From DATJHM01 sp035493895 (GTDB lineage Bacteria > Chloroflexota > Ktedonobacteria > Ktedonobacterales > Ktedonobacteraceae): a stretch of DNA of 51,060 bases. The DNA lies in assembly GCA_035493895.1 (NCBI GenBank), contig DATJHM010000151.1, positions 1 to 51,060 of the forward strand, in the 5' to 3' direction. The notes under the pieces are model-generated. The model made no database searches. It saw only the letters and a list, made by a program, of their open reading frames with translations, and was not told where the DNA came from. Of the stretch, positions 1 to 8,000 are shown in pieces (the stretch's first letter is position 1; each line of letters opens with the position of its first letter). Both the position numbers and the translations under genes were made by a program.

Positions 1-44
1 TGCTTGTCTGCGCCAGGGCATTGTCTCCCTGGCGCAGACAAGCA
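1..44. terminator. Perfect 18-bp hairpin downstream of the KAS III gene
   Basis: Positions 1-18 and 27-44 are perfect inverted repeats around an 8-nt loop. The minus-strand KAS III gene ends at 114, so the hairpin lies about 70 nt past its stop and can act as its terminator. The bases that would show a T-tract in that direction lie outside the window, so the call is provisional. Confidence 0.55.
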
Positions 45-85
45 GCGCCTCTACACATATTGGGCAGCGCCTCTACAAATATTGG
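42..85. repeat. Tandem 22-bp direct repeat
   Basis: Two adjacent 22-bp copies, 42-63 and 64-85, differ at one base. They lie between the 18-bp hairpin and the end of the KAS III gene. No function is evident; a local slippage duplication is the simplest reading. Confidence 0.7.
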
Positions 86-113
86 ATGGATGCACCATAC
101 CAGGATTGATGGA

Positions 114-1361
114 TTATGCTTTTGCTGATCCGTCTGTGGGATTGAAACCCCCCTGATAGTGGACGAGCCAGCAACCATAATTCATGCCTCCACCTACTGC
201 TGGCAGCGCTAACCACTGACCGGGCTGCAATTGCCCTTTGCGCTGCAACTCCACAAGCGCGGTTGCAATGCTGGCATTTGAGAGATTGCCATAGAAGCGG
301 AAATTATCGACCAGCTTCTCCATCGTATTTTCGGGCCAGGCGTAATCGTTGACCAGCAATTCGCCAAGTCGCCGGGTGATGCGTGAATTGGCCTGGTGCG
401 GCACGATGTGGGTGACCTCGTTATGGTCGAGCCCGGCATGGCGCAGAACGGCATCGACGCTTTCGGCCATAGCGCGTGGAGCCTCGCGAAAGACCTCTTT
501 ACCATTCATTTTCGTGTAGCCAACCATATATTGCGCAAGCAACTGAGCAAGCTCTTTGCCACGTCCCTCATTGTAGAGCTGGCGAATCTTCATGTCCACC
601 TCGGCCATCTCTACCACGTCTTTGCGCAGTGGCGTCTGATAGAGGAGCGATTGCGCCTGACGAGCATCTGAGCCGTTAATGATAAAACTATCCTCATCGC
701 CCAGTTCCAGAAGATAGGCGGCTGCGCCCTCTCCGAAGAGAGAACTGGTTTTCCAGTCGAGAACATTCAGAATATTCGGCAGGAGTCCCTCTGTGATAAC
801 CAGCAATACCAGTTTTGCGCTACTGGCACTGAGCACTTCAGCGCAGACCTGGAATGCTTCAGTCTGGCAAGCGCAGGCCCCCTTGAGCATAGTGGCGCGA
901 ATAGGACCCAGTCCCAGGCGATTGGCGACGAGGCCAGCAACGGTTGGAAAGCCATCGTTATCTGATGAAGAGGCACCGATCACGGTATCGATCTCCGAGG
1001 CATCGCGTCCTGCGCTGGCGAGCGCATTTCGGGCAGCCTCCACAGCCATATCGACCAGGGTCTCGTCAGGCTTTGCCTCAGGATCATCGATCAAGCCAGG
1101 GGCATCGGCTCCGGCCATTTTGCGGCAAAGTGCGAGCGTATTGGCTCGTACATGGCGGGTATGCAATCCGGTGACACGTTCCAGATCTTCAGCTTTGCGT
1201 GGGTCTCCAAGACGTGTAGAAATATAGGCGAAAAATTCGTTGGTGATAATACCTTTGGGGGTGTAGTTTCCCAGGCCTGCCAGACGCATCTTTGCTCGTG
1301 TGTAGATCTGCGGCACGATATAGGTATAAGCTGGCCACTGATCGTTCTGAGTGGCTGTCAT
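114..1361 (-). CDS. 3-oxoacyl-ACP synthase III (KAS III) family protein
   Basis: Thiolase-fold condensing enzyme of the FabH/KAS III type, which joins an acyl-CoA or acyl-ACP primer to an extender by decarboxylative condensation. At 415 residues it is longer than FabH (about 320-335). The extra length is an N-terminal extension and an insert in the first half. The catalytic triad is visible: Cys163 in KGACACQTEAF, His322 in IVPHQANSRI and Asn359 in GNLSNAS. A methionine at residue 25 (MRLAGLGNY) begins the conserved fold and is an alternative start. The chosen ATG has GGGAGG upstream at a slightly long spacing. No acyl carrier protein or other fatty-acid synthesis gene is adjacent, so a specialised role (secondary lipid, OleA-like or polyketide chemistry) is as likely as housekeeping FabH. 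Confidence 0.82.
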   Translation of the reverse strand: MTATQNDQWPAYTYIVPQIYTRAKMRLAGLGNYTPKGIITNEFFAYISTRLGDPRKAEDLERVTGLHTRHVRANTLALCRKMAGADAPGLIDDPEAKPDETLVDMAVEAARNALASAGRDASEIDTVIGASSSDNDGFPTVAGLVANRLGLGPIRATMLKGACACQTEAFQVCAEVLSASSAKLVLLVITEGLLPNILNVLDWKTSSLFGEGAAAYLLELGDEDSFIINGSDARQAQSLLYQTPLRKDVVEMAEVDMKIRQLYNEGRGKELAQLLAQYMVGYTKMNGKEVFREAPRAMAESVDAVLRHAGLDHNEVTHIVPHQANSRITRRLGELLVNDYAWPENTMEKLVDNFRFYGNLSNASIATALVELQRKGQLQPGQWLALPAVGGGMNYGCWLVHYQGGFNPTDGSAKA

Positions 1362-1381
1362 AAAACAGTAAACCTCCCGTA

Positions 1382-1618
1382 GAGGATGCTTTTCAGCCAG
1401 AGATGCTTTGGAAGCCTTTGCTGCACAAGCTCGTTCACCACAATGATGATGCTACTTCTGGCTGTATGTCAATGGAAAGGATGAATTACGTTGCCGGGAT
1501 CGCTACATGCGCAGCCTGTTTTGCTCACCCGGCCGGGTGACATATACATAATAGTGAGATCAGTATAGCATAACTATACAGGTTATGTATTGTTTGAGAA
1601 GGGTGATTAGGAGAAACA
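1382..1618. other. Intergenic stretch upstream of the KAS III gene
   Basis: The non-coding stretch from 1362 to 1693 separates two minus-strand genes. On the minus strand a TTGACA hexamer (1472-1467) could be a -35 box for the KAS III gene, but the hexamer 17 nt downstream is a poor -10. Apart from the hairpin at 1619-1650 I see no further convincing element. Confidence 0.3.
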
Positions 1619-1650
1619 GAGAGGGGTAATCCCGAAAGATTATCCCTCTC
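1619..1650 (-). terminator. Hairpin terminator after the zinc-ribbon gene
   Basis: Arms 1619-1630 and 1639-1650 pair over 12 bp with one G-T wobble and an 8-nt loop. It begins 44 nt beyond the stop of the minus-strand gene at 1694. The following minus-strand sequence is only moderately T-rich, so the terminator may be weak. Confidence 0.55.
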
Positions 1651-1693
1651 TCTGTGTATTGATGTTTTCGTGCGATTTTCTATGAAGCGAAGT

Positions 1694-2113
1694 TTACCAG
1701 CGGCTCTCGCGACGGTCACGATTATCGCGGCGATCACGACCACCGCTGCGGCCACCGCCATAGCCGCCACCGTTGCCATAGCTACGCGACTCTTCACGTG
1801 GTGCGCGGGAAGCTTTTTGAGCCTGGAAGCAGTCGCTACAATAGACGGGGCGATCTTCTCGTGGGACGAATGGGACGGTTGTCGTGCGGCCACACGCAGC
1901 GCATACCGCCTCGTGCTGTTCGCCTCGGGGCGCTCGCTGTGTACTGCCTGACTGTCCGCCTCGGCGAGCAGAACGACAGCTCGGGCAACGTCCAGGCGTA
2001 TTGGTTAATCCTTTGCTTGCATAAAATTCTTGTTCGCCTGCTGTAAACGTGAAATCATTTCCACAGTCGCGGCAGGTTAATATACGATCCTGGTAGCCCT
2101 CGTTAAACATCAT
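1694..2113 (-). CDS. Zinc-ribbon protein with Gly/Arg-rich C-terminal tail
   Basis: A 139-residue protein of unknown function. It holds two Cys4 zinc-binding units: CRDCG near residue 14 paired with CPSC near residue 43, and CAAC near residue 71 paired with CSDC near residue 92. The first unit resembles the small bacterial zinc-ribbon family that starts with a CxDCG motif. The last 30 residues are almost wholly Gly, Arg, Ser, Asp and Tyr, in GGG, RSGGR and DRRDNRDRR runs like the RGG tails of RNA-binding proteins. Tandem ATGs open the frame, with AGAAGGGGA and AGGA upstream. Nucleic-acid binding is inferred from composition only; no enzyme motif is present. Confidence 0.8.
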   Translation of the reverse strand: MMFNEGYQDRILTCRDCGNDFTFTAGEQEFYASKGLTNTPGRCPSCRSARRGGQSGSTQRAPRGEQHEAVCAACGRTTTVPFVPREDRPVYCSDCFQAQKASRAPREESRSYGNGGGYGGGRSGGRDRRDNRDRRESRW

Positions 2114-2420
2114 GGATCCTGATTCCCCTTCTCATAGCTCGTTCCGCTCGACAACACACGATTTCCTGGCCTCTTTTTGACAACAGGCAAGCTGTGCCTT
2201 GTTGCACGTGGTAACAGGGGTGCTTTCCTGGTGGTTCTCAGGCAGTGATTTCCTGAATTCCGGGTGGCGGAACGAAACCGGGGCTTCGGATATTACTTCC
2301 CACGGGATATTTTCCCAAACCACGATTTCATTGTAACATATACTTGGCGAAATTACATCACCTTATTGACCGAAATGATAGGATATGAATGGAGATGTTT
2401 TTCCATGGTAGGAGGGACAC
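2114..2420. other. Divergent intergenic region between zinc-ribbon and hydrolase genes
   Basis: This 307-bp region must hold promoters for the two divergent genes. It contains an imperfect hairpin (2181-2189 with 2195-2204, one bulge). A 63-codon minus-strand frame at 2132-2323 lacks any protein-like pattern and is not called. No clear -35/-10 pair was found on either strand. Confidence 0.3.
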
Positions 2421-3167
2421 TTGGACCCCGCTTTTGCTAATATATTACCACCTTCTCACTCTACTCTTCTGCCTCGTCAGGTACATACGATGACGGACCG
2501 TTTTTCTATGTCTAATACTTATTTGCTCGATGATCAACGCTTAGTTGTGGTCGACCCCGGTTCTGAGCTCAATGTTCGTCTGACTGAGCAGTATATCCAG
2601 CGCTTTTTACAACGTTCTCTCTCCGATATTGATCTTATTGTGCTGACTCACCTGCATACTGACCATACCGCAGGCGTACAGGCGATGCGCCGTCTTTCTC
2701 GCGCTCCGGTTGCCGCCTCGTCGGCTGTGCTGAATCTAGTTCAGCGGGGACGTGAGGGATGGGTGATGCCAAAGATTTCGCATCTGGCGGAGCAGGTGCT
2801 ACCTGGCCCTCTTCATCATCTTGATCTCTTTCCCCCTCTCTATGCGGAACAGATGAAACTGGTAGATGTCTGGCTGAATGAGGCGGCTGGCCTGCCCGGT
2901 CATCCATCCTGGAATGTCCTTCTCAGTCCAGGGCATACGCCCGATAGTCTCTGCCTGTATAATCCCTCCACCTGGGAACTGCTTTGTGGTGATACGGTGA
3001 TTACGATTGAGGGCGGGGCTCCTCTTCTGCGAGCTGGTTCGAACCGACGCCAGCTCGAGATGACGCTACGTACGCTACGCAATCTTCAGGTGTTTTATCT
3101 CTATCCCGGTCATGGCCGCCCCATCCTCTCACGTCGTCCTCTCAGCAATGTCGATGTGGAGTGGTGA
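2421..3167 (+). CDS. MBL-fold metallo-hydrolase
   Basis: Metallo-beta-lactamase superfamily hydrolase of 248 residues with a complete dinuclear metal site: HLHTDH at residues 77-82, His172 in GHTPDS, Asp191 in GDTV and His231 in YPGHGRP. The glyoxalase II-like order of motifs and the SNTYLL N-terminus point to a cytoplasmic thioester, lactone or phosphoester hydrolase; the substrate cannot be read from sequence. Translation most likely begins at the TTG at 2421, because AGGAGG (2410-2415) lies 5 nt before it. The ATG at 2489 has no such site. The gene converges on the FHA gene with only 6 nt between stop codons and no hairpin between them. Confidence 0.85.
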   Translation: MDPAFANILPPSHSTLLPRQVHTMTDRFSMSNTYLLDDQRLVVVDPGSELNVRLTEQYIQRFLQRSLSDIDLIVLTHLHTDHTAGVQAMRRLSRAPVAASSAVLNLVQRGREGWVMPKISHLAEQVLPGPLHHLDLFPPLYAEQMKLVDVWLNEAAGLPGHPSWNVLLSPGHTPDSLCLYNPSTWELLCGDTVITIEGGAPLLRAGSNRRQLEMTLRTLRNLQVFYLYPGHGRPILSRRPLSNVDVEW

Positions 3168-3173
3168 AGATTT

Positions 3174-4559
3174 CTACTCTACTTGCTTTGGTACGACGGG
3201 CCGACTCGGTAGGCGCAGGGGCGTTGGTCCTACTCTGGTGATCGCAATCGGTGGCGGTGTCATGAGTGGTGGCAGTGGCGTATATTGCATGCTTTGCAGC
3301 GCGGCGTACTCCAGTGTGATGTTTCCTATCTGGATGCGATCACCATTCTTGAGCAGACGTGGGCCCTGCAATACTGCTCCATTGACGTTGGTCCCGTGCT
3401 GGCTGGTGAGATCATGGATATAATCTCCCTCGATCTGCCGCATTAGCTGGATATGCTGTTTTGCTACTGAGAGATCGTTGATGATGATGTCGCATTCGAG
3501 GCCGCGTCCTGCTGTCAGAAGCTGGCGATCAAGCAGAAAGGTCTGCCCGGCCATTGCCCCTTCTTTGACGACAAGGAGCCCATTAAGACGGAGCGAATTG
3601 ATTGGCTGATAGTTCCACTTGTCTGTCTCCTGGCGAACGGTTTCGCGCTGAGGAGCACCGGGTAATGTCGGTTTTTGTGAAGTGCTCTGCTGGCCTGGAA
3701 TACTGGTTCTTGGGAGACTGAACCCTTTTACGCTATCTCCCTGTAACTCTTGTACTGAACGCCAGGTGTGCAGGGCCAGAGGATCATTTGCTTCGTCTAT
3801 ACCCTGGCCCTGTTCTGCAAGCACGAAGGTGAAGCGGAAGGTGCCGATCTCTATGAGGTCGTTGGGCTCGATAATACTGCAATCGTTAATGCGGCTGCCA
3901 TTGACGATGATGCCGTTCATACTACCGCAATCGGTAAGAAAGACGCTCCCCTGGTACCAGGCGAGCTCTGCATGGAGGCGTGAGGCCATTTCGTCGTCAA
4001 CCCAGATATCGCAACGCTCATCTCTTCCCATGGTGATAATGGACCGTTTGAGCTCCAGGCGTTGACCCTGAAAGCTACCGCTGCGATATTCGAGCCAGCC
4101 CCAGGGCGTATACTCGTCAAAAACGACTGGGATCACGGCTCCGGGCTGATAACGTGGCGGTCTGAGATCGGTTGTCGGGTTTTTGCGGGGGAGGTTCTTC
4201 TGTTCCGGGATATGCGCAGCGGCGGTCGCAATGCGTGGTACGCTATACAGACAATAGCTACCAGATATACCCAGCGGCAAGAGCCAGCCCCACATAGCGA
4301 TATAGAGCAGGGCAAGCGCAGTCTCGGTAGACGAGATCGTGGCGCTGTGCGGATAAAAGCGTAGATTGAACCAGAAGATGGCAGGCAGCAGGAGAAGCGC
4401 CGAGAGCACGCAGATGACGACGGTGGTGGTCAACTGGCGAGTATTCCCTCTTTTGCGCAACGTCGTATAGAGCGCATTTCCTGCAATTGCAAATATGCAG
4501 CAGGCCATGCCCCCATAGTAGCCAGCACTAAACCAGGTCGGAAAATCTACTCCACCCAT
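3174..4559 (-). CDS. Membrane protein with two FHA domains
   Basis: A 461-residue protein with three hydrophobic segments near the N-terminus (about 10-32, 46-68 and 80-108) and two FHA domains (about 160-250 and 325-420). FHA domains bind phosphothreonine peptides. Both keep the signature: GRDERCD...SRLHAEL...SMNGIIVNG in the first, GRGLECD...HGTNVNG in the second. In the second, the usual Ser-x-x-His becomes SVAKQH, as in some divergent FHA domains. The ATG at 4559 is preferred over the TTG just before it because GGAGG sits 6 nt upstream of the ATG. It probably anchors phosphoprotein partners at the membrane; the two Ser/Thr kinases in this window are plausible sources of ligand. Confidence 0.83.
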   Translation of the reverse strand: MGGVDFPTWFSAGYYGGMACCIFAIAGNALYTTLRKRGNTRQLTTTVVICVLSALLLLPAIFWFNLRFYPHSATISSTETALALLYIAMWGWLLPLGISGSYCLYSVPRIATAAAHIPEQKNLPRKNPTTDLRPPRYQPGAVIPVVFDEYTPWGWLEYRSGSFQGQRLELKRSIITMGRDERCDIWVDDEMASRLHAELAWYQGSVFLTDCGSMNGIIVNGSRINDCSIIEPNDLIEIGTFRFTFVLAEQGQGIDEANDPLALHTWRSVQELQGDSVKGFSLPRTSIPGQQSTSQKPTLPGAPQRETVRQETDKWNYQPINSLRLNGLLVVKEGAMAGQTFLLDRQLLTAGRGLECDIIINDLSVAKQHIQLMRQIEGDYIHDLTSQHGTNVNGAVLQGPRLLKNGDRIQIGNITLEYAALQSMQYTPLPPLMTPPPIAITRVGPTPLRLPSRPVVPKQVE

Positions 4560-4754
4560 CAAAATCCTCCCTAGAGCCTTGTCACAAGACCTTTTTTTGT
4601 TGGTTCAAGAGACTTCTGAGTGCTTACCGATCAATAGTTCTTTTTTTAACCAGAATATCATGTTCATGATATCATTATGTGTCATTTCGAGCAATCACAT
4701 AGGACTTGTGGGTGGAGGGAGGAGGATAAGCACAGCGCCCGTTGAACCACGCAA

Positions 4755-4768
4755 ATATTGTACAATAT
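4755..4768. promoter_or_regulatory. 14-bp perfect palindrome before a small hypothetical gene
   Basis: ATATTGTACAATAT is perfectly self-complementary and ends 5 nt before the ATG at 4774. It could be an operator for a dimeric repressor or a translation-blocking hairpin. No partner regulator can be named. Confidence 0.4.
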
Positions 4769-4773
4769 CAGGT

Positions 4774-5238
4774 ATGCGTAATGAGTTTCTATCCTGGTTT
4801 AGTCGGGAGGGGCTCCTACTGAATTATGTGCTATCTCCCTCTGCGGACCCTGAGGTTGATGAGATAAAAATTACGGTCAGGGCTCCGCTGGTGGCTTTGA
4901 GTCGTGCCAGCCATGATTTCCGTGAATGCCCCGACCCGGTGGTTTTTGGTTATCCCGAAGATTGTCTGGACTTGTTGACGCTTGATGATCTTCACCAGTT
5001 TGTTTTGAACTGGTTTGAGCATGCTGTGGCGGCTGGTCTGGCGCGTTGCTTTGTGTGCAATCGTGGCCTGGAGCCGGGTGATGCCGCTCCCTGGGATGCC
5101 GTTTTTGTGTCCGACCCGCTCTATTGCTGGTTGCTGGCGCATTTTGATTGTAAACGCTATTTGAATCGTGATCTAAAAGGGCGTAATCCATTTGAGGTGT
5201 CGCCCCAACCTCCTGAATGGTTTGATCTCCCTTTGTGA
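4774..5238 (+). CDS. Hypothetical protein
   Basis: A 154-residue acidic, soluble protein from the ATG at 4774; the open frame extends upstream to 4579 but the extra 65 residues look like non-coding sequence. It is rich in Trp and Phe near its C-terminus and has four Cys, two of them in CFVCNRG near residue 110, which may be half of a metal site. No family is recognised. The start is uncertain: a very strong purine-rich run (about 4714-4728) has no in-frame start codon at proper spacing, while ATG 4774 has only AGG before it. Its stop lies 29 nt before the polX start, so the two genes are probably co-transcribed. Confidence 0.6.
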   Translation: MRNEFLSWFSREGLLLNYVLSPSADPEVDEIKITVRAPLVALSRASHDFRECPDPVVFGYPEDCLDLLTLDDLHQFVLNWFEHAVAAGLARCFVCNRGLEPGDAAPWDAVFVSDPLYCWLLAHFDCKRYLNRDLKGRNPFEVSPQPPEWFDLPL

Positions 5239-5267
5239 TTGCCTGTTTGTGCCCCTCGGAGGCCTTG

Positions 5268-7052
5268 ATGGATAAAAATCGGATCGTCGCGACCTTTGAA
5301 GAGATCGCGCAACTCCTGGCTCTCAAAGAGAAAAGTAATGCTTTTGAAGTGCGGGCCTATGAGAATGCTGCCCGCGCCCTTGGCTCGCTTGATGGTGACA
5401 TCGCTACATTGCTCCGTGATGGAAAATTGAAGGGCGTCTCCGGTATTGGTTCTACTACCTTGAAGCGTATCGAGGAGGCGGTGGCCACGGACCATATCGC
5501 TTTTTACGATGAGCTACGCGCCACGACCCCCCAGGTGAAGATAGAGATGTTACGTATCCCAGGGGTTGGCCCGAAAAAGATCAATGCCATCTATGAGCAA
5601 TTCCACATCCAGAGCATTGCCGAGTTGGAGCAGATTTGTAAAGAGGATAAGGTTGCCCATCTACCCGGCTTTGGCAAGAAGACGCAGGAGAAGATTCTGG
5701 AGGGCATCGCCTTTCTCGCGCAACATGGGAGCCGTTTCTTATATCCAGTCGCGGAGCAGGAGGCATTACAGATCCTGGACGCGCTCAAGCAGCTTCCCCA
5801 GATTGTGCGTATCCAGATTGCAGGGAGCCTGCGCCGTCGCCGTGAGACGGTCAAAGATATTGATATGGTTGCCAGCGTGGCGGATTCTGCGGGTGATGAG
5901 GAACGCCGCGCGATTATGGACTTTTTTACAAGCCAGCCCTCGGTGCAGACTATTACCGGGAAGGGTGATACGAAGTCGAGCGCTGTGCTCAGTAGCGGGA
6001 TTGCGATGGATCTGCGCGTGGTCAGCGATCGACAGTTCCCATATACGCTCCACCATTTTAGCGGTTCGCGCGAGCACCATATTCCCCTGCGTCGCCGTGC
6101 TTTGAGCATGAATATGACAATGAACGACTATGGTCTGTTCAAAGGGAAAGATGCTCAGGGGGAGCTGGTTCCTTGCCAGAATGAGCAGGATATCTATGCT
6201 GCTCTGGGGTTAGCCTATATTGAGCCTGAACTGCGTGAGGATATGGGCGAGATCGAGGCGGCGGCGCGTGGTAAGTTGCCTCATCTGGTTCAGGAGAGCG
6301 ATCTGCGCGGCGTTCTGCATGCTCATTCAACCTGGAGTGATGGCAAAAATTCTATTCGCGAGATGGCTGAAGGCTGCATTGCACGTGGCTTCTCCTATCT
6401 TGGCATTTCAGACCATAGCAAGTTTGCGGCGTATGCGAATGGTCTCACAGAAGAGAGACTGGAACGCCAGTGGGCCGAAATCGATCAGCTCAATCAGGAA
6501 TATGCTGGTCGCTTCGTTATCCTTAAAGGGACAGAGTGTGATATCCTGCGCGATGGCCGTCTCGATTATAGCGACGAGATTCTTGCGCGCTTCGATTTTG
6601 TGGTGATTTCTATTCATAGCAACTTCTCGCTGCCTCAGGAAGAACAGACACAGCGTATGCTTCGTGCTCTTGCCAATCCCTATGTTGATATTCTTGGTCA
6701 TCCCACTGGACGCCTTTTGCTGGAGCGCGCTGGCTATAGTCTGGATCTTGACGCAGTAATTGATGCAGCAGCGAAGTATGGCGTGAGTATCGAGATTAAC
6801 GCGCATCCCTCGCGTCTCGATTTAGACTGGCGATACGTGTATAAAGCACGGGCGAAAGGAATCAAGATTCCTGTGGACCCTGATGCTCACACGCTTGCTG
6901 GATTGGATGATATGCGTTATGGTATAGGCATTGCTCGTAAAGGGTGGTTGAGCGCAGGGGATGTGTTGAATACATTTGAAATCGACGCATTGCGCTCATT
7001 CCTCCAGGCAAAAAGAGAAAAAGCGCTCACGTCTCGTTCTCTGTCTTCATAG
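5268..7052 (+). CDS. polX: DNA polymerase X family protein with PHP exonuclease domain
   Basis: A 594-residue PolX-type DNA polymerase/3'-5' exonuclease for gap filling in base excision repair. It opens with helix-hairpin-helix segments (GVSGIGSTTLKRI, IPGVGPKKI, LPGFGKKT). The nucleotidyltransferase palm follows, with GSLRRRRETVKDID carrying the first two catalytic Asp and AMDLRVV the third. The C-terminal PHP domain has an intact metal site: LHAHSTWSDG, SDHS, GTECDIL, IHSNF, LGHPTGR and DPDAH. Length matches bacterial PolX (about 570-600). ATG 5268 is preferred over the GTG at 5235, which overlaps the previous stop, because GGAGG lies just upstream of it. The long purine-rich coding frame shows no defect. 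Confidence 0.92.
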   Translation: MDKNRIVATFEEIAQLLALKEKSNAFEVRAYENAARALGSLDGDIATLLRDGKLKGVSGIGSTTLKRIEEAVATDHIAFYDELRATTPQVKIEMLRIPGVGPKKINAIYEQFHIQSIAELEQICKEDKVAHLPGFGKKTQEKILEGIAFLAQHGSRFLYPVAEQEALQILDALKQLPQIVRIQIAGSLRRRRETVKDIDMVASVADSAGDEERRAIMDFFTSQPSVQTITGKGDTKSSAVLSSGIAMDLRVVSDRQFPYTLHHFSGSREHHIPLRRRALSMNMTMNDYGLFKGKDAQGELVPCQNEQDIYAALGLAYIEPELREDMGEIEAAARGKLPHLVQESDLRGVLHAHSTWSDGKNSIREMAEGCIARGFSYLGISDHSKFAAYANGLTEERLERQWAEIDQLNQEYAGRFVILKGTECDILRDGRLDYSDEILARFDFVVISIHSNFSLPQEEQTQRMLRALANPYVDILGHPTGRLLLERAGYSLDLDAVIDAAAKYGVSIEINAHPSRLDLDWRYVYKARAKGIKIPVDPDAHTLAGLDDMRYGIGIARKGWLSAGDVLNTFEIDALRSFLQAKREKALTSRSLSS

Positions 7053-7209
7053 CTGGCATAGCCTATCGTTGGGAGTATGTATCGAGAAGATCAGAAACAG
7101 TGACAGTTGTGGAAAGGATGACCATTTTTTGATAATTGCATGATTGCAATGCTGGCGTTTTGTGACAGAGTGCTTATTGGGTACGTTAGTAAGAAGGAGA
7201 GTGATTGTT

Positions 7210-7839
7210 ATGGCACAACGACTCGAACTGGAAGTCCAGAAACGTGAAGTATTGGGAAAAGCAACCAAACACTTACGTAAAGCTGGTCTGCTTCCTGCGA
7301 ACGTTTCTGGTCACAAGGAGGCTTCTGTGGCTCTTCAGATTGATGCGGTGACATTTGATCGTTTGCGTCGTCAGCACGGGACACGAGGTGTGTTGACTTT
7401 GAAGCTACCAGGAGGCACAGAGGATGTCCTGGTTCGTCAGGTGCAGCACGATCCGATTACAGGTGCAATTATGCATGTGGATTTTGCGCGTGTCGGCCTG
7501 GGGGATCGTGTGACCGTTAAGGTGCCACTGCATTTTGTGGGCGAGGCTCCCGGCGTCAAGATCGAGGGTGGGGTCTTCCTTCATCTGGTGGATATTCTGG
7601 AAGTCGAATGTCGCGCTTCTGATATTGTGGAAGCCCTGGACGTCGATATATCCCCGCTGAAGGAGATCAATGCCGTGCTTCATGCGAAAGATGTGAAACT
7701 GCCGAGGAATTTCTCGCTTGTCATCGATCCTGAAGAGCCCATTGCGAAAATTGATCCGCCACGCGTACAAGAAGCGGCACCCGCAACAACAGAGTCTACT
7801 GCCAGCGCAGCTCCCGAAGCATCAGCTACTGAGAGCTAA
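7210..7839 (+). CDS. rplY: 50S ribosomal protein L25 (Ctc form)
   Basis: A 209-residue long-form L25 (TL5/Ctc), which binds 5S rRNA in the large ribosomal subunit. The N-terminal L25 domain begins LELEVQKREVLGKATKHLRK, with GLLPANVSG at the conserved PAVxYG position. The C-terminal TL5 beta domain follows, including VKVPLHFVGEAPGVK and GGVF. A short Ala/Thr/Ser-rich tail ends the protein. ATG 7210 has AAGGAGA 9 nt upstream; the frame is open from 7144 but those codons precede the ribosome site. In other bacteria Ctc is stress-induced; here only a modest leader is visible. Confidence 0.93.
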   Translation: MAQRLELEVQKREVLGKATKHLRKAGLLPANVSGHKEASVALQIDAVTFDRLRRQHGTRGVLTLKLPGGTEDVLVRQVQHDPITGAIMHVDFARVGLGDRVTVKVPLHFVGEAPGVKIEGGVFLHLVDILEVECRASDIVEALDVDISPLKEINAVLHAKDVKLPRNFSLVIDPEEPIAKIDPPRVQEAAPATTESTASAAPEASATES

Positions 7840-7857
7840 TATATGGAGGGAAGGGGT

Positions 7858-7913
7858 CGGGTTAATCTCGGCCCGGGAAGATAAGGAAAGGGCCGGGTTA
7901 ATCTCGGCCCGGG
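7858..7913. repeat. Two identical 20-bp GC-rich repeats, each a small hairpin
   Basis: The same 20-mer occurs at 7858-7877 and 7894-7913, 36 nt apart. Each copy has CGGG at its start and CCCG near its end, so each can fold; the second extends to GGGCCG/CGGCCC. They lie between rplY and the glycosyltransferase gene and may act as a terminator or an mRNA stabiliser. No T-tract follows. Confidence 0.65.
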
Positions 7914-8000
7914 GCCAGCCAATGAGGGCCAGGGGTCCTTCATTCATTCACTACATAGGGCTTCTGCAAGTCTACATTCTTGGGAGGATGACCGGTTGCT

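Noticed and set aside
2132..2323. 63-codon minus-strand frame
   Set aside because: No ribosome site, no protein-like pattern; lies in a divergent promoter region.
3040..3065. tRNA T-loop-like GGTTCGAACC
   Set aside because: Lies inside the MBL hydrolase gene and no cloverleaf can be drawn around it; no tRNA was found elsewhere.
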